Shown: positions 1-8,879 of the stretch, piece after piece
Position numbering within the stretch: position 1 is the first letter of the stretch
Layout: each line of letters begins with the position of its first letter
From: Sphingomicrobium sediminis
GTDB taxonomy: Bacteria > Pseudomonadota > Alphaproteobacteria > Sphingomonadales > Sphingomonadaceae
Assembly: GCF_023805295.1 (NCBI RefSeq)
Contig: NZ_JAMSHT010000001.1
Span: forward strand, 868,001 to 932,000
Length of the DNA stretch: 64,000 bases
Direction: 5' to 3'
Notes under the pieces: generated by a model
Databases searched by the model: none
Seen by the model: only the letters and a program-made list of their open reading frames with translations
Told to the model about the DNA's origin: nothing
Program-made: the position numbers and the translations under genes

Positions 1-776
1 CCAGACGCGCGGATCATCGGGCCGCTAAAGCCCCAGGCCAGCGCATCTTCCTTGCTGACGACGCCGATATCGACGTTGCGCTGCTTGAAGATGCGGTTGT
101 CGGCGACCAGGCTGATCGCATCCTCGAAAAGCTGAAGGCGCGTATCGAGCCACTCGCCCATTTCGGCGAGCACGCTTTCGGGAATGTCCTGGTGGACACC
201 GCCGACGCGGAAATAGTTGGCATGCATGCGCGCGCCCGACACCTTCTCGTAGAACTGCATCGTGTCTTCGCGCACTTCGAACAGCCACAGGTTGGGCGTC
301 ATCGCGCCCACGTCCATGACGTGACTGCCGAGGTTGAGCATGTGGTTGGAGATGCGCGTCAGCTCGGCCATCAGAACGCGGATATATTGCGCGCGCAGCG
401 GCACTTCGAGGCCCATCAGCTTCTCGACCGCGAGCACGTAGCTATGCTCCATGCACATGGGCGAGCAATAATCGAGTCGATCGAAATAAGGCAGCGCCTG
501 CGCGTAGGTCTTGTACTCGATTAGTTTCTCGGTGCCGCGGTGGAGCAGGCCGACGTGCGGATCAACGCGCTCGACGATTTCGCCGTCCAGCTCCATGATC
601 AGGCGCAGCACGCCGTGCGCCGCAGGGTGCTGCGGGCCGAAATTGATCGTGTAGTTCTGGATCGTGTCGTCACCGGCCGTATCGGGCTGGTCGAGATGCA
701 CGCCATGCTCGCGCGTGGCGTCGAACTCCATCGCACGCTCGTCGGGGAAAGTCTGGATTTCGACCTTGGTCGTCAT
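1..776 (-). CDS. nuoD: NADH-quinone oxidoreductase subunit D, 3' end cut by window edge
   Basis: This is the 49-kDa-type subunit of the peripheral arm of respiratory complex I, which helps form the quinone-binding cavity. About 258 codons are visible from the ATG at 776 before the frame leaves the window. The family hallmark [11 protein letters not shown] lies at residues 45-55, followed by the expected [18 protein letters not shown] and [15 protein letters not shown] stretches. The start codon overlaps the nuoC stop in ATGA, so translation is probably coupled. The N-terminus before the hallmark looks somewhat long, but no internal start is better. The identity is very secure. Confidence 0.96.
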   Translation of the reverse strand, partial: MTTKVEIQTFPDERAMEFDATREHGVHLDQPDTAGDDTIQNYTINFGPQHPAAHGVLRLIMELDGEIVERVDPHVGLLHRGTEKLIEYKTYAQALPYFDRLDYCSPMCMEHSYVLAVEKLMGLEVPLRAQYIRVLMAELTRISNHMLNLGSHVMDVGAMTPNLWLFEVREDTMQFYEKVSGARMHANYFRVGGVHQDIPESVLAEMGEWLDTRLQLFEDAISLVADNRIFKQRNVDIGVVSKEDALAWGFSGPMIRAS

Positions 777-1645
777 TCGCCCTTCTCCTCACGCGGCTTG
801 GCCGGCGTGTCTCCGCGCGTTTCGGGCGCGTCCGTATCGGTATCCTTGCCGCCCGCATGGTCGGCCTTGTCGGCAGCGCTGTCGCGTGCTTCTTCCTTGG
901 CCTTCTCGTTGGTCGGCTTGCCCGCGCCCGTGTCCGAAGGCTTTTCGGTCACCTTGGGGCTTGGCGGCGGTGCTTTGGGGTCGACCTTCTCAGCCGTAGG
1001 CGCCTTGGCCGGCGTCTGCGCGCCGGGCGCATTACCCTCGGCCTTTTCATCACCCGGCAGGCGATATTCGGCGCCTTCCCAGGGCGATAGGAAATCGAAG
1101 GTACGGAAATCCTGCGCCAGGCTCACCGGCTCGTACACGACCCGCTTCTCGGCTTCGGAATAACGCAGCTCGACATGGCCCGTCATCGGGAAATCCTTGC
1201 GCAGCGGATGCCCCTCGAAGCCGTAGTCGGTGAGAATGCGGCGCAAATCGGGATTGCCCGCAAAGTCGACGCCAAAAAGGTCGAACACTTCGCGCTCGAG
1301 CCAGCCAGCCACCGGCCACAGGTCGACGATGCTGGGCACCGGCGTCTTGGCATCGGTTGTCACCTTCACGCGGACGCGATGGTTATGCGTCACCGACAGC
1401 AGGTGGTAATTGACGTCGAACCGCTCGGCCCGCTCGGGATAGTCCGCGCCGGCAATTTCCATCAGCTGTTGATAGCCATATTCATCGCGCAGCAGGCCCA
1501 GCGCCGCGACCAGCGCATCGCGCGTCACTGTAAGCGTCAATTCACCGACATGGTCCTTGGTCTCGACAAGGCCCTTGCCGATGGCTTTCTTGAAGCCATC
1601 GAGAAAATCGTCGCGCGCTTCAATCTTGGGGAAGGACAGGCTCAT
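773..1645 (-). CDS. nuoC: NADH-quinone oxidoreductase subunit C with long charged C-terminal tail
   Basis: This is the 30-kDa subunit of the complex I peripheral arm. The 290-residue protein has a normal core, with the signature [20 protein letters not shown] at about residues 117-136 and [10 protein letters not shown] soon after. From about residue 200 a tail of some 90 residues rich in Ala, Lys, Glu, Asp and Pro follows; the family is commonly near 200-220 residues. The ATG at 1645 was chosen because it overlaps the nuoB stop (ATGA) and the conserved region begins there. The frame stays open upstream but has no family similarity. The tail is probably disordered. Confidence 0.95.
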   Translation of the reverse strand: MSLSFPKIEARDDFLDGFKKAIGKGLVETKDHVGELTLTVTRDALVAALGLLRDEYGYQQLMEIAGADYPERAERFDVNYHLLSVTHNHRVRVKVTTDAKTPVPSIVDLWPVAGWLEREVFDLFGVDFAGNPDLRRILTDYGFEGHPLRKDFPMTGHVELRYSEAEKRVVYEPVSLAQDFRTFDFLSPWEGAEYRLPGDEKAEGNAPGAQTPAKAPTAEKVDPKAPPPSPKVTEKPSDTGAGKPTNEKAKEEARDSAADKADHAGGKDTDTDAPETRGDTPAKPREEKGE

Positions 1646-2238
1646 CGCTCGATCGTCCCCTCGCGGCGGATTTTTCGCTGCAACTGCATGATGCCGTAGA
1701 GCAAGGCTTCCGCGGTCGGCGGGCAGCCCGGCACATAGACATCGACCGGCACGACGCGGTCGCAACCGCGAACGACGCTGTAGCTATAGTGATAATAGCC
1801 GCCGCCATTGGCGCAGCTGCCCATCGAGATGACGTAGCGCGGCTCGCTCATCTGATCGTAAACCTTGCGCAGCGCCGGGGCCATCTTGTTGCAGAGCGTG
1901 CCCGCGACGATCATCACGTCGCTCTGGCGCGGACTCGCGCGCGGCGCCGCACCGAAGCGCTCGAGGTCGTAGCGCGGCATGTTCACATGGATCATTTCGA
2001 CCGCGCAGCAAGCGAGACCGAACGTCATCCACCACAGCGAGCCGGTGCGCGCCCACTTGAACAGCTCTTCGGTCGAGGTGACAAGGAAGCCCTTCTCATC
2101 GAGCTCCTTCTGCATTTCCTCGAACTTCTGGCGGGTCGCCTCGTCAATCTCGGGCAAGTTTTCCGGCACGCCCGGTTCCAGACCCTTGATACGGGCAATG
2201 TCCTGCTCGGTCGGACGCGGAGTGTAGGTTACTCCCAT
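1642..2238 (-). CDS. nuoB: NADH-quinone oxidoreductase subunit B
   Basis: NuoB carries the terminal [4Fe-4S] cluster N2 that passes electrons to quinone in complex I. The 198-residue product shows the cluster ligands in GLACCAVEM (two adjacent Cys), GSCANGGG and [13 protein letters not shown] 50-residue N-terminal stretch precedes the core. The ATG at 2238 lies inside the last codons of nuoA, giving a 10-base overlap, and the 3' end overlaps nuoC. The order nuoA-nuoB-nuoC-nuoD is the standard one. The upstream in-frame start at 2349 would read far into nuoA and is rejected. Confidence 0.97.
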   Translation of the reverse strand: MGVTYTPRPTEQDIARIKGLEPGVPENLPEIDEATRQKFEEMQKELDEKGFLVTSTEELFKWARTGSLWWMTFGLACCAVEMIHVNMPRYDLERFGAAPRASPRQSDVMIVAGTLCNKMAPALRKVYDQMSEPRYVISMGSCANGGGYYHYSYSVVRGCDRVVPVDVYVPGCPPTAEALLYGIMQLQRKIRREGTIER

Positions 2239-2606
2239 TCCAGCGCTCCCTTTTGCCAGGCGTAGACAAGGCCCAGCGTCAATTCGGTGAGGAAGATCAT
2301 CATCGCAATCCAGCTCGCCCAACCGGTCCCCATCAGGGTCACGGCCCACGGAAACAGGAAGGCGGCTTCAAGATCGAAGATGATGAAGAGGATCGCGACT
2401 AGGTAGAAACGCACGTCGAACTGGTCGCGGCTATCCTCGAAGGCGGGGAAACCGCATTCATATTCGGACAGCTTTTCGGGGTTCGGCTGATGCGCCCCCG
2501 TGACCCGGCTGATCGCCATGGGCGCGAACACGAACGCGACCGACAGCGCGAGCGCGACGGCGAGGAACAGAAGGATCGGCAGATAATCTGCGGCAACGCT
2601 TGCCAA
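2229..2606 (-). CDS. nuoA: NADH-quinone oxidoreductase subunit A (TTG start)
   Basis: NuoA is a small membrane subunit of complex I. The 125-residue protein has three hydrophobic helices (about residues 8-30, 65-88 and 93-115) and the family motif [10 protein letters not shown] in the first loop, then [20 protein letters not shown]. No ATG is available before the first helix. The TTG at 2606 is preceded by GGAGA with a seven-base spacer, which supports TTG initiation. It is the first gene of the nuo operon; nothing beyond a weak promoter-like pattern can be seen in the 88 bases upstream. Confidence 0.95.
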   Translation of the reverse strand: MASVAADYLPILLFLAVALALSVAFVFAPMAISRVTGAHQPNPEKLSEYECGFPAFEDSRDQFDVRFYLVAILFIIFDLEAAFLFPWAVTLMGTGWASWIAMMIFLTELTLGLVYAWQKGALEWE

Positions 2607-2694
2607 GGGACATTCTCCGGGCGGACTTCTCGGCGCGGCTTTAGGACAGGAAACCCCTCTCCCGCAACCGCCTAAAGGACCATATTTTCACGTG

Positions 2695-3507
2695 CTAGCG
2701 CAGGGCGCCGGCGACCAGCTTGTGCAGCTTGCTGTGCAGTTCGCCCGAGGCGGCGAGATATTCGCGCTTCTGCCGCATGCGATCCTGGCCGCGATAGTCG
2801 GTGATGAAACCGCCCGCTTCGCGCACCAGGAGGAGGCCTGCCGACACGTCCCACAGGTCGAGATCGTCTTCCCAGAAGCCATCGAGGCGACCCGCAGCGA
2901 CCCAGGCGAAATCGAGCGTTGCCGCACCGAAACGGCGGATCGCCGAGACTTCGGGGCCGATGGCGCCATAGATACGGCTCCATTTGGCCACGTCACCGCG
3001 ACCCCAATGCGGCATGCCGGTACCGATCAGCGCTTCGTCGAGATTTCGACGCGCCGACACGCGCAGGCGCTGGTCCTGCAGCCAGGCACCGCGGCCCTTT
3101 TCGGCCCAGAAGCTTTCATCCGTGATCGGCTGATAGGTCAGCGCGTGGGTGATTTCGGGATCACCATTAGGCTTCTTGTCCTCAACCGAGATCGAGATGG
3201 CGAAGTGCGGGATGCCGTGCAGGAAATTCGACGTGCCATCCAGCGGATCGACGATCCAGCGCGGCTTGTCGGGATCGCCTTCGATCTCTCCCGCTTCCTC
3301 GACCAGCAGGCCCCAATCGGGACGCGCATAGCGCAGCTCGTCGATGATCGTTTCTTCGGCGCGCTTGTCGGCCATCGAGACGAAATCGGCGGGGCCTTTC
3401 TTGGACACCTGCAAATTCTCGACTTCGCCGAAATCGCGGCGCAGACGCGGCGCGGCCTTGCGCGCGGCGCGTTCCATCACGGTGATGAGACCCGAATGGG
3501 ATACCAT
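2695..3507 (-). CDS. Inositol monophosphatase family protein (SuhB-like)
   Basis: This is a Mg-dependent sugar-phosphate phosphatase of the inositol monophosphatase family, 270 residues, cytosolic. The metal-binding motif WIVDPLDGTSNF is at residues 84-95 and the second motif WDVSAGLLLVREAGG starts near 219. The upstream acidic pair (VEEAGE, near 70) reads EEA where many members have EES. Substrate cannot be told from sequence: inositol-1-phosphate, a related sugar phosphate, or the SuhB transcription role are all possible. It lies five bases after the DUF302 lipoprotein and 88 bases before nuoA, co-directional with both. Confidence 0.9.
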   Translation of the reverse strand: MVSHSGLITVMERAARKAAPRLRRDFGEVENLQVSKKGPADFVSMADKRAEETIIDELRYARPDWGLLVEEAGEIEGDPDKPRWIVDPLDGTSNFLHGIPHFAISISVEDKKPNGDPEITHALTYQPITDESFWAEKGRGAWLQDQRLRVSARRNLDEALIGTGMPHWGRGDVAKWSRIYGAIGPEVSAIRRFGAATLDFAWVAAGRLDGFWEDDLDLWDVSAGLLLVREAGGFITDYRGQDRMRQKREYLAASGELHSKLHKLVAGALR

Positions 3508-3512
3508 TTTCT

Positions 3513-4073
3513 CTATTCTTCCTTGTTGTCCGCCTCGGGCGGCTCCGGCAATTGGCCGGCGGCCGTCGTGGCCAGCATTTCCAGTGCGTCTGCGACTGCA
3601 TCGAGCCGCGCATCCTCACCCTCGATGCCATGGCGCGAGGCCAGCCATACCGGGCTATTGTACGCAATCGCCACCTCGCCCTCGACCGTCTCGTAGATCG
3701 CCATGCGCTGCGGCAAGTCGAGTGCCGCCGACGGCGCGGACTTCATGAGGTGCGTGCCGACTTCGGGCTTGCCGAAGAAGATGCTGATCGCCGGCGACAT
3801 GTTGAGTTCGACCGTCGCAGCATTTTCGGCGTGGTTGAGCTTGGCGACGATGGTGAAGCCATTGGCCTCGAGCGTCGCTTCAAGACGCTCCGCCGTTTCT
3901 TCGACCCCTGCGTCGCTGACGAGGGTCTGCACGCCGTTTCCGAAGCTGGCGACTTCGCCACCCTCGCTCTCGACGACTTCGACGTCCGCCGTTTCTTCTG
4001 GAGCCACGGCTTCCTCTCCACCGGAACAAGCCAGCAAGGCGAAGGACGCAATGGTGGGGAGGATGAACCGCAT
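3513..4073 (-). CDS. DUF302-domain lipoprotein
   Basis: This 186-residue protein begins with a lipoprotein signal (hydrophobic run ending LLAC, Cys at residue 16), so it should be exported and lipid-anchored. A short acidic linker follows, then a DUF302-like domain: the stretch around VEETAERLEATLEANGFTIV and the later IYETVEGEVAIAYNSPVWLA fit that family. Biochemical function is unknown. The start overlaps the efp stop in TGATG and the gene ends just before the phosphatase gene, so it sits in the middle of a likely efp operon. Confidence 0.75.
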   Translation of the reverse strand: MRFILPTIASFALLACSGGEEAVAPEETADVEVVESEGGEVASFGNGVQTLVSDAGVEETAERLEATLEANGFTIVAKLNHAENAATVELNMSPAISIFFGKPEVGTHLMKSAPSAALDLPQRMAIYETVEGEVAIAYNSPVWLASRHGIEGEDARLDAVADALEMLATTAAGQLPEPPEADNKEE

Positions 4074-4636
4074 CAGTCGGCGCGCTTCACGTAGGTGAAT
4101 TCGCCCGTGTCGACGATAACGCGGGTGCCGGCAACGATGTGCGGCGGGACCATGATCTTGACGCCATTGTCGAGCACGGCCGGCTTGTAGCTGGCGCTCG
4201 CCGTCTGGCCCTTCACGACCGCATCGGCCTCGACCACTTCGGCCTCGACATGCTGCGGCAGCTGGACGCTGATCGGTCGGCCTTCGTAGAGCTCGAGGAT
4301 GACGTCCATGCCATCGGTCAGGAACGCGGCCTGATCGCCGATCAATTCCTTTTGGACGATGACCTGCTCAAAATTCTTCTTGTCCATGAAGGTCAGCTCT
4401 TCGCCATCGGCGAACAGGAACTGATAATCGTCGGTATCGAGCCGCACCTTCTCGACCGATTCTGCGGAGCGGAATCGCACGTTCGTCTTGCGGTTATCCT
4501 CGATATTCTTGAGTTCGACCTGCATGTAGGCCCCACCCTTGCCAGGCTGGGTGTGCTGGATCTTCACCGCCTTCCAGAGGCCGTTTTCATATTCGATGAT
4601 ATTGCCGGGACGGATATCGACAGCATTCATTTTCAT
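4073..4636 (-). CDS. efp: Translation elongation factor P
   Basis: EF-P relieves ribosome stalling at polyproline stretches. The 187-residue protein has the three-domain EF-P pattern: N-terminal KOW-like domain with the tip loop QPGKGGAY (the candidate modified Lys is residue 33), middle OB domain, and C-terminal signature [10 protein letters not shown]. The ATG at 4636 has GAGGAA nine bases upstream and matches known N-termini; the longer in-frame extension does not. No EF-P modification gene is visible in the window, so the modification state of the lysine cannot be judged. Confidence 0.97.
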   Translation of the reverse strand: MKMNAVDIRPGNIIEYENGLWKAVKIQHTQPGKGGAYMQVELKNIEDNRKTNVRFRSAESVEKVRLDTDDYQFLFADGEELTFMDKKNFEQVIVQKELIGDQAAFLTDGMDVILELYEGRPISVQLPQHVEAEVVEADAVVKGQTASASYKPAVLDNGVKIMVPPHIVAGTRVIVDTGEFTYVKRAD

Positions 4637-4716
4637 GTCGAAGAATTCCTCGATGCTTGGGTCTACAAAGATATAAAGAGCGCGGAACACGCAAAGCGTT
4701 CCTTCGGGCGCTGCCC

Positions 4717-5385
4717 CTAGCGGTCCGCCAGGCTTCCCGCAAGGACGTCATCGAAAGCAGCGACCGCCTTGGCGACATCTTCGGCGCCCCAAACCGACTG
4801 GCTTACGGCGAGAAAATCGGCACCGGCGCGCACCAGCGGTTCGGCATTGTCCGGCGTAATTCCGCCGATCGCGACGCAGGGCAGCTCGAACAAGTTTGCC
4901 CACCAGGACAGGATGGTCGGCTCGGGCCGATGCTCGCTGGCCTTGGTCTGGCTCGGGTAGAAGCTGCCGAAGGCGACATAGTCCGCCCCCTGCTCGCCCG
5001 CCTGCATGGCAAGATGGCGGCTGGCATGGCAGGTGACGCCGATCTGCTTGGAGGGACCGAGAATGGCGCGCGCTTCCTTGGCGTTGCCGTCTCCCTGTCC
5101 GAGATGGACGCCGTCCGCTCCCAAGCGTTTGCACATGGCGACATCATCATTGACGATGAAGGCGACGTCGGCCTCGGCGCAGATTTCCTGCAGCGGTTCG
5201 GCAGCGCGCGCGAGGTCATGGCTCTTCATGCCTTTGACGCGCAGCTGGAAAGCGCTCACCCGCTCGTGCTGGACCGCATCCTTGAGACGTGCGGCAAAGT
5301 CGCCGGTCACGTCCTGCGGGCTAATAAGGTAGAGATCGCACGGATGCTCGCGCGGCGGCGGGGCATAGAAATGGGGTTCGTCCAT
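4717..5385 (-). CDS. thiE: Thiamine phosphate synthase
   Basis: ThiE joins hydroxymethylpyrimidine diphosphate to the thiazole phosphate to give thiamine phosphate. The 222-residue product is a TIM-barrel protein with the expected motifs: FQLRVKG for pyrophosphate contact, [38 protein letters not shown] and AIGGITPDN near the C-terminus. Some residues differ from the Escherichia consensus (VAFGSFYPS where GVGPVFPT is common), so a ThiE-like paralogue is possible. It lies between the aldolase gene and efp, all on the same strand. Confidence 0.88.
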   Translation of the reverse strand: MDEPHFYAPPPREHPCDLYLISPQDVTGDFAARLKDAVQHERVSAFQLRVKGMKSHDLARAAEPLQEICAEADVAFIVNDDVAMCKRLGADGVHLGQGDGNAKEARAILGPSKQIGVTCHASRHLAMQAGEQGADYVAFGSFYPSQTKASEHRPEPTILSWWANLFELPCVAIGGITPDNAEPLVRAGADFLAVSQSVWGAEDVAKAVAAFDDVLAGSLADR

Positions 5386-5418
5386 GCGCCCCCTCTACCC
5401 CCGCATGCGCGGAAAAAG

Positions 5419-6312
5419 CTAGCCGTTGCAGACGCTCGCTTCGTAGATGCTGTTGATCGCACCGCTCAGCGCCGCGTCGAACTGGGCATCGTCCATGTCG
5501 GCACGAAGGTCCTGCAGCAGCGCGCGGCTGAAGCTCGCAATCATCCCGCGATTCTTGCTGAGCTTGGCATTGGCTTCGTCGCGCTCATAGCCGCCCGACA
5601 AGGCAACGACGCGGATCACACGCGGATGCGCGACCAGCGGGGCGTAGAGATCGTCTTCGACCGGCAGCGACAATTTGAGCATGACACGCTCGCCATCGGG
5701 AAGCTTGTCGAGATTGCGCAGCACGTGGCGCAGCACCAAAGCGTCGCAGTCGGCGCGGCTCTCGCTCTTCAAATTCACTTCAGGCTCGACGATCGGGACG
5801 AGGCCGTTGGCGATGATCTGGCGCGCGAACATGAACTGCTGGTCGATATTGGCGGCGATGCCCTCTTCGTTCGCTTCATGAATGACGCTGCGCATCTTGG
5901 TGCCGAACACGCCCTTTTCCTTGGCGCGCGCGCACATGCCGTCCAGTTTGGGCATCGGCTTCATCATCTGGACGCCAGCCGTCACGTCCTCGAGCCCCTT
6001 GTCGACCTTGAGGAAGGGCACGACGCCGCGTTCCCACAGCAGCTGCGGGACCGGCTTGCCGTCGGCATCGCCATCCATCGTCTTCTCGAAAAGGATCGCG
6101 CCCAGCACCTTCTTGCCGGAGAAGCTCGGCGCGGTGACGATCCGCTGGCGCATCTGGTGGATGAGGCCGAACATTTCGTCCTCGCTGCCCCAGGCATCCT
6201 CGCCGACGCCATAGGCAGCCAGCGCCTTGGGCGTCGAGCCGCCGGACTGGTCCAGCGCGGCGATGAAACCGGCGCCGCCAACCATCTGCGCCATCATTTT
6301 CGGATCGGTCAT
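5419..6312 (-). CDS. Fructose-bisphosphate aldolase, class I
   Basis: This enzyme splits fructose 1,6-bisphosphate into the two triose phosphates through a Schiff base. The 297-residue protein has ALDQSGGSTPKAL near the N-terminus and VMLKLSLP, which holds the likely catalytic lysine, as in the short bacterial class I aldolases. The ATG at 6312 was chosen because upstream codons are not conserved in character. The 150-base divergent region before it contains two perfect palindromes. It is not adjacent to tkt-gap-pgk, but serves the same pathway. Confidence 0.93.
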   Translation of the reverse strand: MTDPKMMAQMVGGAGFIAALDQSGGSTPKALAAYGVGEDAWGSEDEMFGLIHQMRQRIVTAPSFSGKKVLGAILFEKTMDGDADGKPVPQLLWERGVVPFLKVDKGLEDVTAGVQMMKPMPKLDGMCARAKEKGVFGTKMRSVIHEANEEGIAANIDQQFMFARQIIANGLVPIVEPEVNLKSESRADCDALVLRHVLRNLDKLPDGERVMLKLSLPVEDDLYAPLVAHPRVIRVVALSGGYERDEANAKLSKNRGMIASFSRALLQDLRADMDDAQFDAALSGAINSIYEASVCNG

Positions 6313-6335
6313 TCGGGGCTCCCCTCCCAGCACAT

Positions 6336-6347
6336 GCATACGTATGC
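6336..6347. promoter_or_regulatory. Perfect 12-bp palindrome upstream of aldolase gene
   Basis: GCATACGTATGC is a perfect palindrome 24 bases upstream of the aldolase start codon, in the divergent region shared with the flavoprotein gene. Its position is suitable for an operator, but no regulator is encoded nearby and its role is inferred only. Confidence 0.4.
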
Positions 6348-6385
6348 GAGCGCCCGTAGCCAGCGCGCTTCGAGCGCGCAACGCT

Positions 6386-6397
6386 GTGAACGTTCAC
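6386..6397. promoter_or_regulatory. Perfect 12-bp palindrome, LacI-type operator candidate
   Basis: GTGAACGTTCAC is a perfect palindrome with a central CG, a layout typical of LacI/GalR-family operators. It lies between the divergent aldolase and flavoprotein genes, about 70-80 bases from each start. The regulator is not in the window. That it controls sugar catabolism is inference from the aldolase next to it. Confidence 0.45.
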
Positions 6398-6464
6398 GCC
6401 CTCATTTTGTAACTTTCGCGCTGGCCGGGCGTATTGGTGTAAAGCACGAATGAGGGGAATGGTA

Positions 6465-7244
6465 ATGACGATGATGTCCGAGCAGATGATCAAGGTCTGT
6501 GACGAGGCCGAGGCCGAAGACTTGGATTTTTCGGAGCTGAAAGCGGTCCTGGTGAATGCCTCGCTCAAGCATCCCTCGCAGGACAGTCATACCGACACAC
6601 TCCTCGATATCGTCGGAGAGATTTTCGAGCGCGGAAAGGTCGAGGTCGACCGCGTTCGCCTGTCCGATCACCTGCTTGCGCCCGGCGTCTATCCCGACAT
6701 GACCGAACATGGCTGGGATCGCGACGACTGGCCCAAGATCAGCGAGCGCATCATCGACGCCGACATCTGCGTGCTCGGCACGCCTATCTGGCTTGGCGAA
6801 AAATCATCGCTCGCGCAGGCCTTTATCGAAAAGCTTTACGCCCATTCGGGCCAGACCAACGACAAGGGCCAGTATCTCTTTTACGGCAAGGTCGGCGGCT
6901 GCGTGGTTACCGGCAACGAAGACGGCATCAAGCATGTCGGCATGGGCGTGCTCTATTCGATGCAGCATGTCGGCTACACCATCCCGCCCCAGGCCGATTG
7001 CGGCTGGATCGGCGAGGCCGGCCCGGGTCCCTCCTATGGCGATGAAAAGGATGACGGCTCACGCGTCGGCTTCGACAGTGTCTTCACCCAGCGCAACACC
7101 ACCTTCATGGCCTTCAACCTGATGCACATGGCGCAGATGCTGAAGACCGCCGGCGGCATCCCCGCGGTCGGCAATGTGCGCAGCCAGTGGGACGACGGAT
7201 CAAAGCCCGGCTTCCCCAATCCCGAATATCGGATGGACGACTAG
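6465..7244 (+). CDS. Flavodoxin-fold NAD(P)H-dependent oxidoreductase
   Basis: This 259-residue protein looks like an NADPH-dependent FMN reductase-type flavoprotein. VLVNASLKHPSQDSHT fits the FMN phosphate-binding loop, GTPIWLGEKSSLAQAFIEKL is the typical second loop, and GKVGGCVVTGNEDG follows the flavodoxin-fold order. Physiological substrate is unknown. Several in-frame ATGs exist (6450, 6459, 6465); 6465 was chosen because GAGGGG ends seven bases upstream. Its TAG stop overlaps the TAG of the convergent NTF2-like gene in CTAG. Confidence 0.8.
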   Translation: MTMMSEQMIKVCDEAEAEDLDFSELKAVLVNASLKHPSQDSHTDTLLDIVGEIFERGKVEVDRVRLSDHLLAPGVYPDMTEHGWDRDDWPKISERIIDADICVLGTPIWLGEKSSLAQAFIEKLYAHSGQTNDKGQYLFYGKVGGCVVTGNEDGIKHVGMGVLYSMQHVGYTIPPQADCGWIGEAGPGPSYGDEKDDGSRVGFDSVFTQRNTTFMAFNLMHMAQMLKTAGGIPAVGNVRSQWDDGSKPGFPNPEYRMDD

Positions 7245-7669
7245 CGCCAGAGCTGCAGCTGGCGGATCGCCTTGGGCACGCGCTCGTCAACGACGGTGCG
7301 AGAGATGCTGCGCTCGCTGAGCGCCCATTTGCGCGTTACGGTCGAGCGCTGCCACAGGTCGGTGAGCCAGAAGTCGCCCTTCCAGGGCTCGCCATCCAGC
7401 TCCATCTCCAGCTCCGCCGTCGCGGTGAACCAGACGCTCGACCCGTGCTTGCGCACCAGGATGTCGCGAAGGCGATAACCCGAACAGGTGAAGCCCGCCG
7501 TGCTCGCCTGCACCCAGCTTGCGCGGTCGAGCAATTGGGCGCGCCCTGCGCCCACGACCATCATCATGTTGCGGCTGGTCAGCTTCTTCATAGCCTTGAC
7601 GTCGCGCTGGATCCACGCGCGCCAGATCTGATGTTCGTGGGTCTCGATGACCGACGCAATATCCGCCAT
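7241..7669 (-). CDS. NTF2-like (DUF4440-type) protein
   Basis: This 142-residue soluble protein has the pattern of the NTF2/SnoaL cone fold: an N-terminal helix (IETHEHQIWRAWIQRDVKAMKKL), then NMMMVVGAGRAQLLDRASWV and alternating strands such as SVWFTATAELEME. It has no clear catalytic residues and its role is unknown. It begins five bases after the pgk stop on the same strand, so it is probably the last gene of the tkt-gap-pgk operon. The start at 7669 is chosen because the frame upstream runs into pgk. Confidence 0.7.
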   Translation of the reverse strand: MADIASVIETHEHQIWRAWIQRDVKAMKKLTSRNMMMVVGAGRAQLLDRASWVQASTAGFTCSGYRLRDILVRKHGSSVWFTATAELEMELDGEPWKGDFWLTDLWQRSTVTRKWALSERSISRTVVDERVPKAIRQLQLWR

Positions 7670-7674
7670 CTCGC

Positions 7675-8874
7675 TTAGCCTTCCAGTGCAGCGACGCCCG
7701 GGAGCGCCTTGCCTTCCATCCATTCGAGGAAGGCACCGCCTGCCGTCGACACGAAGGTGAAGTCATCGGCAACACCGGCATGGTTCAAGGCGGCGACCGT
7801 ATCGCCGCCGCCGGCGACCGAAACGAGGCCGCCTTCCTTGGTCAGCGCCGCCGCCGTCCGCGCCAGCGCGACCGTCGCCTTATCGAACGGCTCGGTCTCG
7901 AAGGCGCCGAGCGGCCCGTTCCATACCAGGGTCCGGCAATTCTTGAGCGCGTCGCCATACATTTCGACCGCACCCTCGCCGACATCGAGGATCATCTCGT
8001 CCGCTGCGACCTCATGCACATTGCAGGTCCGCACGCTGTCGGGGTTGGGCGCGAATTCCTTCGCCACGATGACATCGTAGGGCAGATGGATGGTGCAATC
8101 ATGCTTGTCCGCCGCCGCGAAGATGGCATTGGCCTGCGGAACGAGGTCGGCTTCCATCAGGCTCTTGCCCACCTGGACCTCGCGCGCTGCGAGGAAGGTA
8201 TTGGCCATCCCGCCGCCGATGATCAGGTGATCCACCTTTTCGACCAGGTTTTCGAGCACGGCGAGCTTGGTCGAAACCTTCGCCCCGCCAACCACGGCCG
8301 CCACCGGATGCTCGGGACTGCCGAGCGCCGTATCGAGCGCCGTCAGTTCCGCTTCCATCGCACGGCCCGCAAAGGCCGGCAGGTGCTTGGCGACTCCGAC
8401 CGTCGAGGCATGCGCACGGTGCGCAGCCGAAAAGGCGTCGTTGACGTAATAGTCGCCAAGCTCCGCCATCGCCGCAGCGAGCGCCGGATCATTCTCGGTC
8501 TCGCCCTTATGGAAACGCGTATTCTCGAGGATACCGATCGAAGCCGGCAGCATGATGCCGATGGCGCGCTTGGCCTCGGGGCCCTGACAATCCTCGATAT
8601 AGCGCACGCTTCGCTTGGTCCGCTCGCGCAGCGGCTCGACCAGCAAAGCCGTCGACATGCCCGGCTGCGGCGCGCCATTGGGGCGACGGAAGTGCGACAG
8701 GATCAGCACCTTGGCCTGACGGTCGCACAGCTCGTTCAGCGTCGGCAGGTGCGCGCGCAGCCGCGTATCGTCGCTCACATCCCCATCGGCCATCGGCACA
8801 TTGAGGTCGCAGCGCACAAGCACGGTCTTGCCCGAAAGGTCGCCCGGCAGGTCGTCGAGGGTCTTGAAGCTCAT
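7675..8874 (-). CDS. pgk: Phosphoglycerate kinase
   Basis: PGK transfers the acyl phosphate of 1,3-bisphosphoglycerate to ADP in glycolysis, and works in reverse in gluconeogenesis. The 399-residue length is standard. Visible motifs include VLVRCDLNVPM near the N-terminus, the substrate-loop arginines in LSHFRRPNG, GGAKVSTKLAVL, and the nucleotide-site VSVAGGGDTVAAL. It starts five bases downstream of the gap stop and is followed five bases later by the NTF2-like gene. The order tkt-gap-pgk is common in alphaproteobacteria. Confidence 0.97.
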   Translation of the reverse strand: MSFKTLDDLPGDLSGKTVLVRCDLNVPMADGDVSDDTRLRAHLPTLNELCDRQAKVLILSHFRRPNGAPQPGMSTALLVEPLRERTKRSVRYIEDCQGPEAKRAIGIMLPASIGILENTRFHKGETENDPALAAAMAELGDYYVNDAFSAAHRAHASTVGVAKHLPAFAGRAMEAELTALDTALGSPEHPVAAVVGGAKVSTKLAVLENLVEKVDHLIIGGGMANTFLAAREVQVGKSLMEADLVPQANAIFAAADKHDCTIHLPYDVIVAKEFAPNPDSVRTCNVHEVAADEMILDVGEGAVEMYGDALKNCRTLVWNGPLGAFETEPFDKATVALARTAAALTKEGGLVSVAGGGDTVAALNHAGVADDFTFVSTAGGAFLEWMEGKALPGVAALEG

Positions 8875-8879
8875 ATCGT

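Noticed and set aside
4657-6453. A 598-codon open frame on the plus strand
   Set aside because: It is antisense to thiE and the aldolase gene, which have clear motifs. Long antisense frames are common in GC-rich DNA, and this one has no recognisable domain.
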